In this document: one piece after another, positions 1 through 6,802 of the stretch | Position numbering within the stretch: position 1 is the first letter of the stretch | How the letters are laid out: each line of letters begins with the position of its first letter | Assembly: GCA_018714575.1 (NCBI GenBank) | Contig: DVNF01000175.1 | Coordinates: 1-17,529, forward strand | Source of the DNA: Candidatus Stercoripulliclostridium merdigallinarum | GTDB taxonomy: Bacteria > Bacillota > Clostridia > Christensenellales > DTU072 | Length of the DNA: 17,529 nt | Direction: 5' to 3' | Translations under genes and position numbers: made by a program | Notes under the pieces: generated by a model | Told to the model about the DNA's origin: nothing | Seen by the model: only the letters and a program-made list of their open reading frames with translations | Database searches by the model: none

Positions 1-373
1 GGCTCATATAGTCCCTGGGCGTGTTATAGGAGCCACCCGAAGCAAAACAATATTCGCACCTTAAGTTGCAATCGTGACAGATATGCAAACACATCGCCTT
101 TACCGCGCCCAAACGTTTTTTGAACGACTTAATTATGGGCTTTGCGTTCAGCGCTCCGTCCTTTTCAAGGCTGTCGAATTCGGCGTTCGTTTCGGCTACC
201 GTGTCGGCAGGAATTTCCGAAAAAGCCCTCTTCTCCGAATCGGAAAGAGTGCCGTACCGGCTTTTTGCGCATAAAAAAGCGACATTATCTACTTTATACA
301 GACTGCCGCTCTCTATGTCCCATACAAAATAAAGGGGTTCGCCCTTATGCGTATAAATAAATGTGTGGACCAT
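1..373 (-). CDS. scfB: SCIFF radical SAM maturase, N-terminal part (cut by window edge)
   Basis: This is the first 124 codons of a radical SAM peptide maturase; the rest lies beyond the left edge. Residues 1-90 form the N-terminal peptide-recognition region (start MVHTFIYTHKGEPLYF). It is followed by MCLHICHDCNLRCEYCFA, which contains the CxxxCxxC cluster (CNLRCEYC) that binds the SAM-cleaving [4Fe-4S] centre. The CxxxDCNLRCxYCFA form is typical of the SCIFF maturase family (CteB-like), which installs thioether bonds on the Cys residues of its partner peptide. The partner, scfA, ends only 13 nt upstream, so the two are probably co-transcribed. The start follows the family's usual N-terminus; I see no Shine-Dalgarno before it. 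The C-terminal SPASM/twitch domain with auxiliary clusters is expected but not visible. The family call is firm; the thioether chemistry is known from the family, not seen here. Confidence 0.93.
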   Translation of the reverse strand, partial: MVHTFIYTHKGEPLYFVWDIESGSLYKVDNVAFLCAKSRYGTLSDSEKRAFSEIPADTVAETNAEFDSLEKDGALNAKPIIKSFKKRLGAVKAMCLHICHDCNLRCEYCFASGGSYNTPRDYMS

Positions 374-386
374 TAAAATTTAAATG

Positions 387-560
387 TTATTTGTCTTGTT
401 CGGTGGGTTTAACGTGAATTTTTTCCTCTTTCAAGCAAGCTTGGTTACCAACGGTGCAGCTGGTCTTGCAAGCAGATTGGCAGCTGGCTTGGCATTCGCC
501 GCATCCTATTTCGTGGGTGGGAATCAAAGTCTTTTTCGTAACGGTTTCGATATGTTTCAT
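387..560 (-). CDS. scfA: SCIFF ranthipeptide precursor (six-cysteine peptide)
   Basis: This 57-residue peptide begins MKHIETVTKKTLIPTHEIGC and carries the near-invariant core QSACKTSCTVGNQ. The six cysteines are at residues 20, 23, 27, 31, 35 and 42, which matches the SCIFF family (six cysteines in forty-five residues). The N-terminal part acts as leader for the adjacent radical SAM enzyme, which forms gamma-thioether links from Cys to nearby residues. The start codon has a clean GGAGG six bases upstream and the gene has its own near-consensus promoter. The C-terminal extension after Cys42 (LKEEKIHVKPTEQDK) is charged and slightly longer than in the members I recall. The gene is short enough to be skipped by a 60-codon cut-off. 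SCIFF genes commonly sit beside yajC/secDF in Clostridia, as here. The biological role of the mature peptide is not settled; signalling has been proposed for the family. Confidence 0.95.
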   Translation of the reverse strand: MKHIETVTKKTLIPTHEIGCGECQASCQSACKTSCTVGNQACLKEEKIHVKPTEQDK

Positions 561-589
561 ATTAGCCTCCGTAATTTCTTTTCATATTT

Positions 590-618
590 ATTATAACCGC
601 ACACTTTTTAAAAATCAA
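590..618 (-). promoter_or_regulatory. sigma-A promoter of scfA-scfB
   Basis: On the minus strand there is TTGATT (613-618), a 17-nt spacer, then TATAAT (590-595). Transcription should begin near 583, giving a leader of about 23 nt that holds the GGAGG of scfA. Confidence 0.8.
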
Positions 619-663
619 GCATATCCTGAAACTCGACGGCATATTTTCTACAATGGAGGATAT

Positions 664-1077
664 ATGAAAAGCCATAAAATTCAATTAAAGAACGTATTCG
701 ATAAAGTTACTCTGACCGATATTTTCAGAATGAGCCTGATATCCGTCATCATAAGTCTTGCGGCAGTCCTGATTTTCGGCATTATTATTAAATTGGTCGA
801 GGTCGGCAACGGCGTCATAATGCCCGTCAATCAAGTGATAAAGGTTGTCAGCTTACTGTTCGGCGCAATTATAGGTATCCGAGAAAAACGTCAAGGTATC
901 TTAAAAGGCGCCATAGCCGGATTAATTTATACCGTGATCTCCGTTTTTGTGTTTTTGATACTAGGCGGTCAACTAAAAGGCTCTTTCGGCATAGTGGACG
1001 CATTACTGGGTATAGTCATGGGCGCGGTATCCGCTATAATCGCCGTCAATACCGGTAAATCACGCGTGAAAGCATAA
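664..1077 (+). CDS. Four-helix membrane protein, TIGR04086-like
   Basis: This is a 137-residue integral membrane protein with four predicted helices at about residues 20-44, 54-72, 79-102 and 107-128. A basic stretch (IREKRQGILKG) lies between helices 2 and 3. Length, helix pattern and position next to yajC and scfA fit the TIGR04086 family of small clostridial membrane proteins, whose function is unknown to me. The start is ATG at 664 because GGAGG (655-659) lies four bases upstream. The reading frame is open back to 454, but that extension overlaps scfA antisense and has no ribosome-binding site. The gene is divergent from scfA and convergent with yajC, so it has its own regulation. No convincing promoter is visible; TATTTT near 642 is a weak -10 candidate. 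Family assignment is by recall of profile and context, not by search. Confidence 0.8.
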   Translation: MKSHKIQLKNVFDKVTLTDIFRMSLISVIISLAAVLIFGIIIKLVEVGNGVIMPVNQVIKVVSLLFGAIIGIREKRQGILKGAIAGLIYTVISVFVFLILGGQLKGSFGIVDALLGIVMGAVSAIIAVNTGKSRVKA

Positions 1078-1109
1078 ATCCATTATCAATATCCTAGATT
1101 AAAATATAA

Positions 1110-1138
1110 AAAAAGTCGCCCCTTACGGACGGCTTTTT
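1110..1138. terminator. Bidirectional intrinsic terminator between TIGR04086-like gene and yajC
   Basis: AAAAAG (1110-1115) pairs with CTTTTT (1133-1138). The stem continues inwards as TCG against CGG (one T-G wobble) and CC against GG past a single C-A mismatch, with a loop of about five bases. A and T tracts flank the stem, so it can stop transcription from both convergent genes. Confidence 0.75.
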
Positions 1139-1166
1139 AAAATATAAAAATGAATGTGATAAGCGA

Positions 1167-1472
1167 TTATAGTTTTGTTCTGACTGCGTTTCTGACGATA
1201 ACGACGTTTACGGGAGCTTCCTCGCTGCCTACGTTGATCGTCAAACGGTCGTTATCGGAATTGATTTCGACTATCGTTCCGATAAAGCCGCCTATCGTCA
1301 TTATCTTGTCGCCGACAGCCATGGAAGACATCATTTCCTGCATTTTCTTCTTTTGTTTACGTTGCGGGATAACGGTCATCAAAATCATACCGACGAAGAC
1401 GACGATCAAAATGATCCAAATGTACCAAGAACCACCGGCGGAACCTGAAGAGGCAATCATATTAAAATTCAT
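1167..1472 (-). CDS. yajC: Preprotein translocase accessory subunit YajC
   Basis: This 101-residue single-span membrane protein is the small partner of SecD and SecF, which assists Sec-dependent export. A short Gly/Ser-rich N-terminus is followed by one helix (about residues 16-35). Then comes the family hallmark IPQRKQKKKMQEMMSSMAVG and the beta-rich tail GDKIMTIGGFIGTIVEI. Length is normal for the family. AAGGAG lies 12 bases before the chosen ATG, slightly far; an internal Met at residue 5 is a less likely start. The gene has its own promoter. SecD/SecF are commonly linked to yajC and SCIFF genes in Clostridia and may lie beyond the left edge; that is inference. Confidence 0.95.
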   Translation of the reverse strand: MNFNMIASSGSAGGSWYIWIILIVVFVGMILMTVIPQRKQKKKMQEMMSSMAVGDKIMTIGGFIGTIVEINSDNDRLTINVGSEEAPVNVVIVRNAVRTKL

Positions 1473-1517
1473 ATTAGCTAATAACTCCTTATGGGCATAC
1501 CTTTACGGCTATTTGAA

Positions 1518-1546
1518 ATTCTACCATAACAATAGACGAGAATCAA
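1518..1546 (-). promoter_or_regulatory. sigma-A promoter of yajC
   Basis: On the minus strand there is TTGATT (1541-1546), a 17-nt spacer and TAGAAT (1518-1523). The -35 hexamer is identical to that of scfA. This implies yajC can be expressed separately from the ruv-que operon behind it. The 1547-1628 stretch between this site and tgt holds no gene or clear hairpin. Confidence 0.7.
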
Positions 1547-1628
1547 GTATTTATTTATTGTTTTCTCAAATTTAATAGAATACTTCCTCCGACACAGTTT
1601 TACGGTAATCGAAATTTTATACAGCGTG

Positions 1629-2753
1629 TTATTTATTATCCCCCGTCGATAACGATTTTAAAACTTCGTCCCTGTAATCCAAAAGTCTGTCGTTCATTAT
1701 GGCGTCTTTAATACCCGCAACCAACCTGTGTAAAAAGCGGATATTGTGGATGCTTAACAGTCTGCCGCCGAATATTTCATCGGTATTAATAAGGTGCCTG
1801 ACGTAAGCCCTGGTATAGTTCCTGCAACAATAACAATCGCAGCCTTCTTCTACCGGAGTAAAGTCTTCTTTGTACTTGGCGTTTCTAATGGTAAGATTAC
1901 CTTTGAACGTCATTGCCGTACCGTTTCTGGCGGTCCTTGTGGGCAACACGCAATCGAACATATCAACGCCCCTGCAAACGCCTTCGATTATACAATCGGC
2001 ACTGCCTACACCCATTAAATATCTGGGCATGTTCTCGGGATAATACTCCCTTAAAACATCCAACATTTCATACATTACCGGCTTTGGTTCGCCTACCGAA
2101 AGTCCGCCTATCGCAATTCCGCATCTGGCATAAGGAATAGACCGTTTTACAGACTCTATTCGTAGCTCAGGATACATATTTCCCTGAATTATAGGAAACA
2201 GTATCTGATGTTCGTTTGTCATGCGTGCATAGCTGCGTTTTAGCCAATTTTCAGTTCTGATCATGGCTTCGCGCGCATACTTGTAATCGACGCCCGCGGC
2301 GGAACATTCATCGAATGCCATAACTATATCCGACCCCAAAGCCATTTGAATTTCCATGGATTTTTCGGGAGTCATAAAATGGCGACTGCCGTCGATAAAG
2401 CTGGAAAATTCCACTCCTTCTTCGCTGACTTTTCTGGTGTCCGACAAAGAGAAAACTTGGAAACCGCCCGAATCCGTCAATATCGGTTTATGCCAATTCA
2501 TAAACTTGTGCAAGCCGCCCGCGGCACGAACGATCTCATGCCCGGGTCTTAGGTACAAATGATAAGTATTCGCCAACAGGATCTGACTGCCTGCCTCCTC
2601 TACTTCCTCCGGAGAAAGGCTCTTTACCGTGGCTTTTGTGCCAACAGGCATAAACACGGGTGTTTCAATGACTCCGTGCGGAGTGTAAAAACGCCCTATT
2701 CTGGCACCGGATTGTTTACAAACTTTTACTACTTCGTATCTGAACATAGACAT
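1629..2753 (-). CDS. tgt: tRNA-guanine transglycosylase
   Basis: Tgt exchanges the wobble guanine of GUN-anticodon tRNAs for preQ1, the first tRNA step of queuosine synthesis. The 374-residue protein has the usual bacterial length. TDSGGFQVFSL (Asp94) is the base-recognition and acid/base loop. FDCVLPTRTARNGT holds the nucleophile Asp267. Zinc is bound by Cys305, Cys307, Cys310 and His336 in the CxCxxC-x25-H pattern, complete here. QueA, which acts next, is encoded 69 nt upstream in the same direction. Two ATGs (2753 and 2747) are possible starts; an in-frame TAG lies five codons before the first, and neither has a recognisable Shine-Dalgarno. A weak 6-bp inverted repeat (2791-2808) lies in the spacer. 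Function is certain, start less so. Confidence 0.97.
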   Translation of the reverse strand: MSMFRYEVVKVCKQSGARIGRFYTPHGVIETPVFMPVGTKATVKSLSPEEVEEAGSQILLANTYHLYLRPGHEIVRAAGGLHKFMNWHKPILTDSGGFQVFSLSDTRKVSEEGVEFSSFIDGSRHFMTPEKSMEIQMALGSDIVMAFDECSAAGVDYKYAREAMIRTENWLKRSYARMTNEHQILFPIIQGNMYPELRIESVKRSIPYARCGIAIGGLSVGEPKPVMYEMLDVLREYYPENMPRYLMGVGSADCIIEGVCRGVDMFDCVLPTRTARNGTAMTFKGNLTIRNAKYKEDFTPVEEGCDCYCCRNYTRAYVRHLINTDEIFGGRLLSIHNIRFLHRLVAGIKDAIMNDRLLDYRDEVLKSLSTGDNK

Positions 2754-2822
2754 AATTATGATAAAGTACTATGGTATGCGTTTTAGTGACTGTTGCCACA
2801 GCGCAACAAAGTATTGCGACGG

Positions 2823-3863
2823 TTATAAGACGAACATGGCGTCGCCAAAGCTGAAAAAACGATACTGCTCTCTTACGGCTATGTTGTACAGTTCCAGCGT
2901 TTTTTCTCTGCCCATAAACGCCGAAACCAACATGATCAAGGTACTTTCAGGCAAATGGAAGTTAGTTATCAATCCCTTGACAATTTGGAATTGATAGCCG
3001 GGATATATAAAAATACTTGTATTACCCTCTCCCGCTTCGACTCTGCCGTTTTTTGCCGCCGACTCCAAAGTCCTTACCGAAGTCGTACCTACGGCAATGA
3101 CTCTTCTGCCTTCGGATAAAGCTTTATTGATTTTATCCGCTGCCTCTTCCGTCACGCGGTAGTATTCCGTATGCATTTTATGTTCCAGAATATTATGCGT
3201 TTTAACCGGTCTGAAAGTTCCTAAGCCTACATGCAGTAGGACTTTTACGAATTCGATCCCTTTATCTTGCAATTTCCGCATCAACTCGGGAGTGAAATGC
3301 AAACCTGCCGTAGGCGCTGCGGCGGAACCGGGCTCGTTTGCGTATACGGTCTGATACCTGGTCGGGTCGTCTAGTTTTTCGGTGATATACGGGGGCAAAG
3401 GTACGTTTCCGACCCTGGACAAAATGTCCTCGAAAACACCCTCGAATTCGAATTCCACTTCTCTGACTCCGTCCTCCGGGTGTACGGCAACGGCGCGCAG
3501 TTTCAACTCTTCGTTTACTACCAATTCTCCGCCGATTTTTAACTTCTTTGCAGGTTTAATCAAACATTCCCAACGCTTATAATTCAAACGTTTCAATAAT
3601 AAAACTTCGAATTCCCTACCTTTTTCGTTATAAGCGAACAGTCTTGCGGGAATGACTTTCGTGTCGTTTATTACTAAAACGTCGCCTGGCTTTAAGATTT
3701 CGGCAATATCCCTGAATTTCAAGTGCCGTAATTCCCCTGTGCCTCTATTGTAATACATCAGTCGCGATGAATCGCGCGGTTCGACCGGGGTTTGCGCAAT
3801 GAGTTCCTCCGGCAAATTATAGTAATATGCCGCCGTATCGAAAATATTAATCGGCTCACTCAT
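2823..3863 (-). CDS. queA: SAM:tRNA ribosyltransferase-isomerase
   Basis: QueA transfers and rearranges the ribosyl part of S-adenosylmethionine onto preQ1-modified tRNA, producing epoxyqueuosine. The 346 residues match the family length. Visible hallmarks are LPEELIAQTPVEPRDSSRLM near the N-terminus, VLVINDTKVIPARLF, the GSAAAPTAGLHFT block and LLHVGLGTFRPV in the middle, and NFHLPESTLIMLVSAF near the end. Its ATG overlaps the ruvB stop by 8 nt, so translation is probably coupled; a GAGG about 12 bases upstream may help. The gene lies between ruvB and tgt, a common clostridial arrangement. Nothing is missing or broken. Confidence 0.97.
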   Translation of the reverse strand: MSEPINIFDTAAYYYNLPEELIAQTPVEPRDSSRLMYYNRGTGELRHLKFRDIAEILKPGDVLVINDTKVIPARLFAYNEKGREFEVLLLKRLNYKRWECLIKPAKKLKIGGELVVNEELKLRAVAVHPEDGVREVEFEFEGVFEDILSRVGNVPLPPYITEKLDDPTRYQTVYANEPGSAAAPTAGLHFTPELMRKLQDKGIEFVKVLLHVGLGTFRPVKTHNILEHKMHTEYYRVTEEAADKINKALSEGRRVIAVGTTSVRTLESAAKNGRVEAGEGNTSIFIYPGYQFQIVKGLITNFHLPESTLIMLVSAFMGREKTLELYNIAVREQYRFFSFGDAMFVL

Positions 3864-4935
3864 CGTCTTTCGATTCCTCTTTCCAGTTAAACAAATTAGT
3901 TCTTTCGACGACGTAAGGAATTTTCAGGTGTTCGTATGCGCGCCGCAGGCAAATTCTGCCGCGCGGAGTACGCTGGATAAATCCTAGTTGCATCAAATAC
4001 GGTTCGTAAACGTCCTCGATAGTCGTGGATTCTTCGCCCGTTGCGGCGGCAAGTGTATCCAAGCCTACGGGACCGCCGTCGAATTTATCGATAATCGTCA
4101 GCAAAATGTTACGATCGACGTTGTCTAAGCCCAAGCTGTCGACTTCCAGTCTATCCAAAGCCTGCTTTGCTATTCGCAGATTGACCGAGGAATTTTCGTA
4201 TTGAGCAAAGTCGCGAACGCGTTTCAGCAGTCTGTTGGCGATACGCGGCGTGCCGCGGGAGCGCGAAGCGATCTCTACGGAGGCGGCGTCCTCTATGTCC
4301 ACGTTTAAAATCGAAGCCGAACGTCGGACGATCCTGCCTAATTCTTTAGGCGTATACAGTTCAAGCCTGCATATAATACCGAACCTGTCCCTCAGCGGCG
4401 CAGAAATATTGCCTGCTTTGGTAGTGGCTCCTACCAAGGTAAACGGTTGCAATTTTAATTTGATACTCCTGGCGGAAGGTCCTTGACCCAGCATAAAATC
4501 GACGTTAAAATCTTCCATTGCAGGATACAACAGCTCTTCCGAAGTATGGTTCAATCTGTGAATTTCGTCAATAAATAGTACCGAATTGGTAGTTAAAGAA
4601 GTCAGATTTGCCGCAAGATCCGCGCTTCGTTCGATAGCAGGACCGGAAGTAGATTTGATTTCCACGCCCATTTCGTTAGCTATGATTTTGCTTAGCGTAG
4701 TTTTTCCTAGTCCGGGAGGTCCGTACAACAAAACGTGATCTAACGCTTCGCCTCTGGCTTTGGCTCCGTGAATAAATACACGCAGGTTTTCCTTTATCTT
4801 GTCCTGCCCGACGTATTCGTCCAAAGTCGTAGGCCTTAAAATATTTTCGTTTTCGTCGGTCGGCAACAATTCTCCGTCGGTAATGCGTTCCTCGCCGCCG
4901 TACCCCAAATTGAAATTAGAATAATCGTCGCTCAC
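3856..4935 (-). CDS. ruvB: Holliday junction branch-migration helicase RuvB
   Basis: RuvB is the AAA+ motor that drives branch migration of Holliday junctions when assembled with RuvA. Walker A is GPPGLGKTT (residues 72-80) and Walker B is VLFIDEIHR (around 120-127). GATTKAGNISAPLRDRFGI (sensor 1 and arginine-finger region) and the winged-helix tail (about 260-340, ending in RTPRGRICLRRAYEHL) follow. The N-terminal YVGQDKIKENLRVFI is also typical. At 359 residues the protein is slightly longer than average because of an acidic C-terminal tail. The start is GTG at 4935, with AGGAGG eight bases upstream. Its GTG overlaps the ruvA stop by 4 nt. Confidence 0.97.
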   Translation of the reverse strand: MSDDYSNFNLGYGGEERITDGELLPTDENENILRPTTLDEYVGQDKIKENLRVFIHGAKARGEALDHVLLYGPPGLGKTTLSKIIANEMGVEIKSTSGPAIERSADLAANLTSLTTNSVLFIDEIHRLNHTSEELLYPAMEDFNVDFMLGQGPSARSIKLKLQPFTLVGATTKAGNISAPLRDRFGIICRLELYTPKELGRIVRRSASILNVDIEDAASVEIASRSRGTPRIANRLLKRVRDFAQYENSSVNLRIAKQALDRLEVDSLGLDNVDRNILLTIIDKFDGGPVGLDTLAAATGEESTTIEDVYEPYLMQLGFIQRTPRGRICLRRAYEHLKIPYVVERTNLFNWKEESKDDE

Positions 4936-5516
4936 GAATTGATCCTCCTAAGCGCATTTCTGATGACGTCTTCCAAAGTACTTGCCTCTTTCATCGCAGG
5001 TTCGACGGCTTTTACGGCTTCGGTCTGAGTCAATCCCAAAGTCCTCAGCGCGTTTATCGCGTCCTGCATCAAACCGCCGGGTTCATCGCTGCTACCGTAA
5101 AATTCGATGTCTTCTGCGGCAAGTTTTTCTTTCAGTTCCAGCACCATTCTTTCTGCGGTTTTCTTTCCGACTCCTTTTATCCGCGAAATGGCTTTGACGT
5201 CAGCGGTAACTATTGCGATAGCCAGCTTATCCGGGGACATTCCTGACAGAATACCGATTGCCGCTTTGGGACCGATACCCGTAATTTGAATGAGTTTTAA
5301 AAACATTTCCTTTTCTTCGCGGTTGATAAAGCCGTATAATCCGACTTCGTCTTCCCTGACCTGCAAGTACAGGTACAACGTCGTTTCAAATCCTATCGGA
5401 GGTAATTTGAACGAAGTATTGTCGGAAACGGTTATAGCGTAACCGATACCGCCCGTTTCGACGGTAACTTGATTGTTATTAGCTTCGGTAAGCTTGCCTC
5501 GAATATAAGAAAACAT
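4932..5516 (-). CDS. ruvA: Holliday junction DNA-binding protein RuvA
   Basis: RuvA binds four-way junctions as a tetramer or octamer and loads RuvB. The 194 residues contain the N-terminal OB fold (MFSYIRGKLTEANNNQVTVE, then YLYLQVREDEVGLYGF). Two helix-hairpin-helix motifs follow, LIQITGIGPKAAIGIL and ISRIKGVGKKTAERMVLEL. The C-terminal RuvB-contact domain (about 145-193, LMQDAINALRTLGLTQTEA) is reached by a short acidic linker. Its ATG overlaps the ruvC stop by one base, and GGAG lies seven bases upstream inside ruvC. All domains are intact. Confidence 0.97.
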   Translation of the reverse strand: MFSYIRGKLTEANNNQVTVETGGIGYAITVSDNTSFKLPPIGFETTLYLYLQVREDEVGLYGFINREEKEMFLKLIQITGIGPKAAIGILSGMSPDKLAIAIVTADVKAISRIKGVGKKTAERMVLELKEKLAAEDIEFYGSSDEPGGLMQDAINALRTLGLTQTEAVKAVEPAMKEASTLEDVIRNALRRINS

Positions 5517-6010
5517 TATCTGACTCCGAAATTCCCCATTCTGGTGTTTGTCTGTGCATGAGTTATGGCGGCAGCCAAAGCGTCCGCCGCGTCATCCGGT
5601 TTAGGCACAGATTCCAATCCTAACAGTAACTTTACCATTTGCTGGATTTGTCGCTTGTCTGCCCTGCCGAAACCTGTAACGGCTTGTTTTATTTGCATCG
5701 GAGTATATTCGTACAAAGGCGTTCCGCTGCATTCAGCGGTATACAAAACGACTCCGCGCGCTTCGGCTACCATAATAGCCGTCTTTTGATTGTTTTGAAA
5801 AAACAGTTCTTCCACCGCGACGGCGTCCGGATTGTAGGCTGAAATCAGCTCTGAGATCTTTTCGCCTATAAACTTTAACCTGACGGGAAAACGCGAAACT
5901 TTAGGCGTTTCTATGGCGCCATATGCTATAGTCCTCAGTTTGGAAGCGGTTTTTTCGATGACTCCGAAGCCGACGATGCCGTAGCCCGGGTCAATACCTA
6001 AAATTATCAT
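5516..6010 (-). CDS. ruvC: Holliday junction resolvase RuvC
   Basis: RuvC is the dimeric RNase H-fold endonuclease that cuts Holliday junctions after RuvAB migration. The four catalytic acids are recognisable: Asp7 in MIILGIDPG, Glu67 in VAVEELFFQ, and Asp140 and Asp143 in KPDDAADALAAAITH. FQNNQKTAIMVAEARGV is the family's second signature. The 164-residue length is normal. The N-terminus is canonical, so the ATG at 6010 is secure. There is no Shine-Dalgarno in front, and the promoter ends only six bases upstream, suggesting a leaderless message. This is the first gene of the ruv-que operon. Confidence 0.97.
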   Translation of the reverse strand: MIILGIDPGYGIVGFGVIEKTASKLRTIAYGAIETPKVSRFPVRLKFIGEKISELISAYNPDAVAVEELFFQNNQKTAIMVAEARGVVLYTAECSGTPLYEYTPMQIKQAVTGFGRADKRQIQQMVKLLLGLESVPKPDDAADALAAAITHAQTNTRMGNFGVR

Positions 6011-6016
6011 GATTAA

Positions 6017-6045
6017 ATAATACTTTATTTAATAGATAAAGTCAA
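6017..6045 (-). promoter_or_regulatory. Promoter of ruvC operon, predicted to give a leaderless mRNA
   Basis: On the minus strand TTGACT (6040-6045) is followed after 17 nt by TATTAT (6017-6022). A start site seven bases downstream would fall at position 6010, which is the A of the ruvC ATG. Confidence 0.7.
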
Positions 6046-6103
6046 TTAAAAGAAAAAGTAACAATATTGTCCGACAAAATTTAATACGGTTTTATAGCTA
6101 CAA

Positions 6104-6802
6104 TCAATTTAAAGCCATTTGCATGTATTCGTCGCTGAGTCGCTTTAATTCAGGCGAAGAATGGGTACGGAATCTTTTGTCGGAATATATTTTTTTATCC
6201 AAAACGACTTCGCAAGGACGGTTACGAAGCAATATCAATCTGTCCGCCAAAAACAATGCGTCGTCAAGTTCGTGGGTGATTATTATCACTGTCTTTTGCT
6301 TCTCGGCATTCAGTTTCAAAAAGTAGCCGCGTAATTTTATTTTCAAAGCCGTATCCAAGCCTTTAAACGCTTCGTCCATGATCAGATAATCGGACGGCAG
6401 TAAAAAGCCGCGCGCCAAAGCCACGCGCTGAGCCATACCGGAGGACAATTCGTCCGGAAAAGCTTTTCTTCTGTCCCACAACTCAACGGAACGCAATACG
6501 TTTTCTATCTCGCTTTGCATGACTTTTTTATCGGGGAAAGCATGAGCCACGGCATAACGCAAATTATCGTATACATTTAAATTTTTCAACAATGCCGGCT
6601 CGCTGAATACGGCGGAAACTTCGCCGTTCATTTCTACTTTACCCGTATAATCAGTCAGTCCCGTAACAATATTTAACAAAGTGCTTTTGCCTACGCCGGA
6701 CGGACCCATTACGCACAAAGTGGAACGCTCCTCGATTTCCAACGAAAAGTTTTCAAAAATTTTTATATCGCCGAAGCTCTTATTCAACCCCTCTATTTTC
6801 AT
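6104..6802 (-). CDS. ABC importer ATPase, SsuB/TauB-like
   Basis: This 232-residue nucleotide-binding subunit probably powers the importer encoded just upstream. Walker A is GPSGVGKST (33-41), the signature is LSSGM (119-123), Walker B is YLIMDEAF with catalytic Glu144, and the switch is IITHELDDA with His177. The Q-loop reads FSEPALL, so the usual Gln is Ser67 (relatives read FQEPRLL). The first Gly of the signature is Ser (LSGGQ to LSSGM). The catalytic core is therefore intact but two contact motifs are altered. Its ATG overlaps the permease stop by 4 nt (ATGA), with GAGG a few bases upstream. The family fits nitrate/sulfonate/taurine/thiamine-precursor type importers; substrate cannot be read from the sequence. 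Confidence 0.9.
   Translation of the reverse strand: MKIEGLNKSFGDIKIFENFSLEIEERSTLCVMGPSGVGKSTLLNIVTGLTDYTGKVEMNGEVSAVFSEPALLKNLNVYDNLRYAVAHAFPDKKVMQSEIENVLRSVELWDRRKAFPDELSSGMAQRVALARGFLLPSDYLIMDEAFKGLDTALKIKLRGYFLKLNAEKQKTVIIITHELDDALFLADRLILLRNRPCEVVLDKKIYSDKRFRTHSSPELKRLSDEYMQMALN

Noticed and set aside
454..663. N-terminal extension of the TIGR04086-like gene
   Set aside because: It overlaps scfA antisense and lacks a ribosome site; the ATG at 664 has GGAGG.
2791..2808. 6-bp inverted repeat in the queA-tgt spacer as a riboswitch or terminator
   Set aside because: Too short, no T-run after it, and no preQ1-riboswitch-like features; tgt is expected to be read through from queA.
6061..6077. 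Palindromes ACAATATTGT and TTGTC-C-GACAA downstream of the ABC ATPase gene, as terminator
   Set aside because: Stems are short, AT-rich, lack a clean loop and a directly adjoining T-run; not convincing as a terminator.
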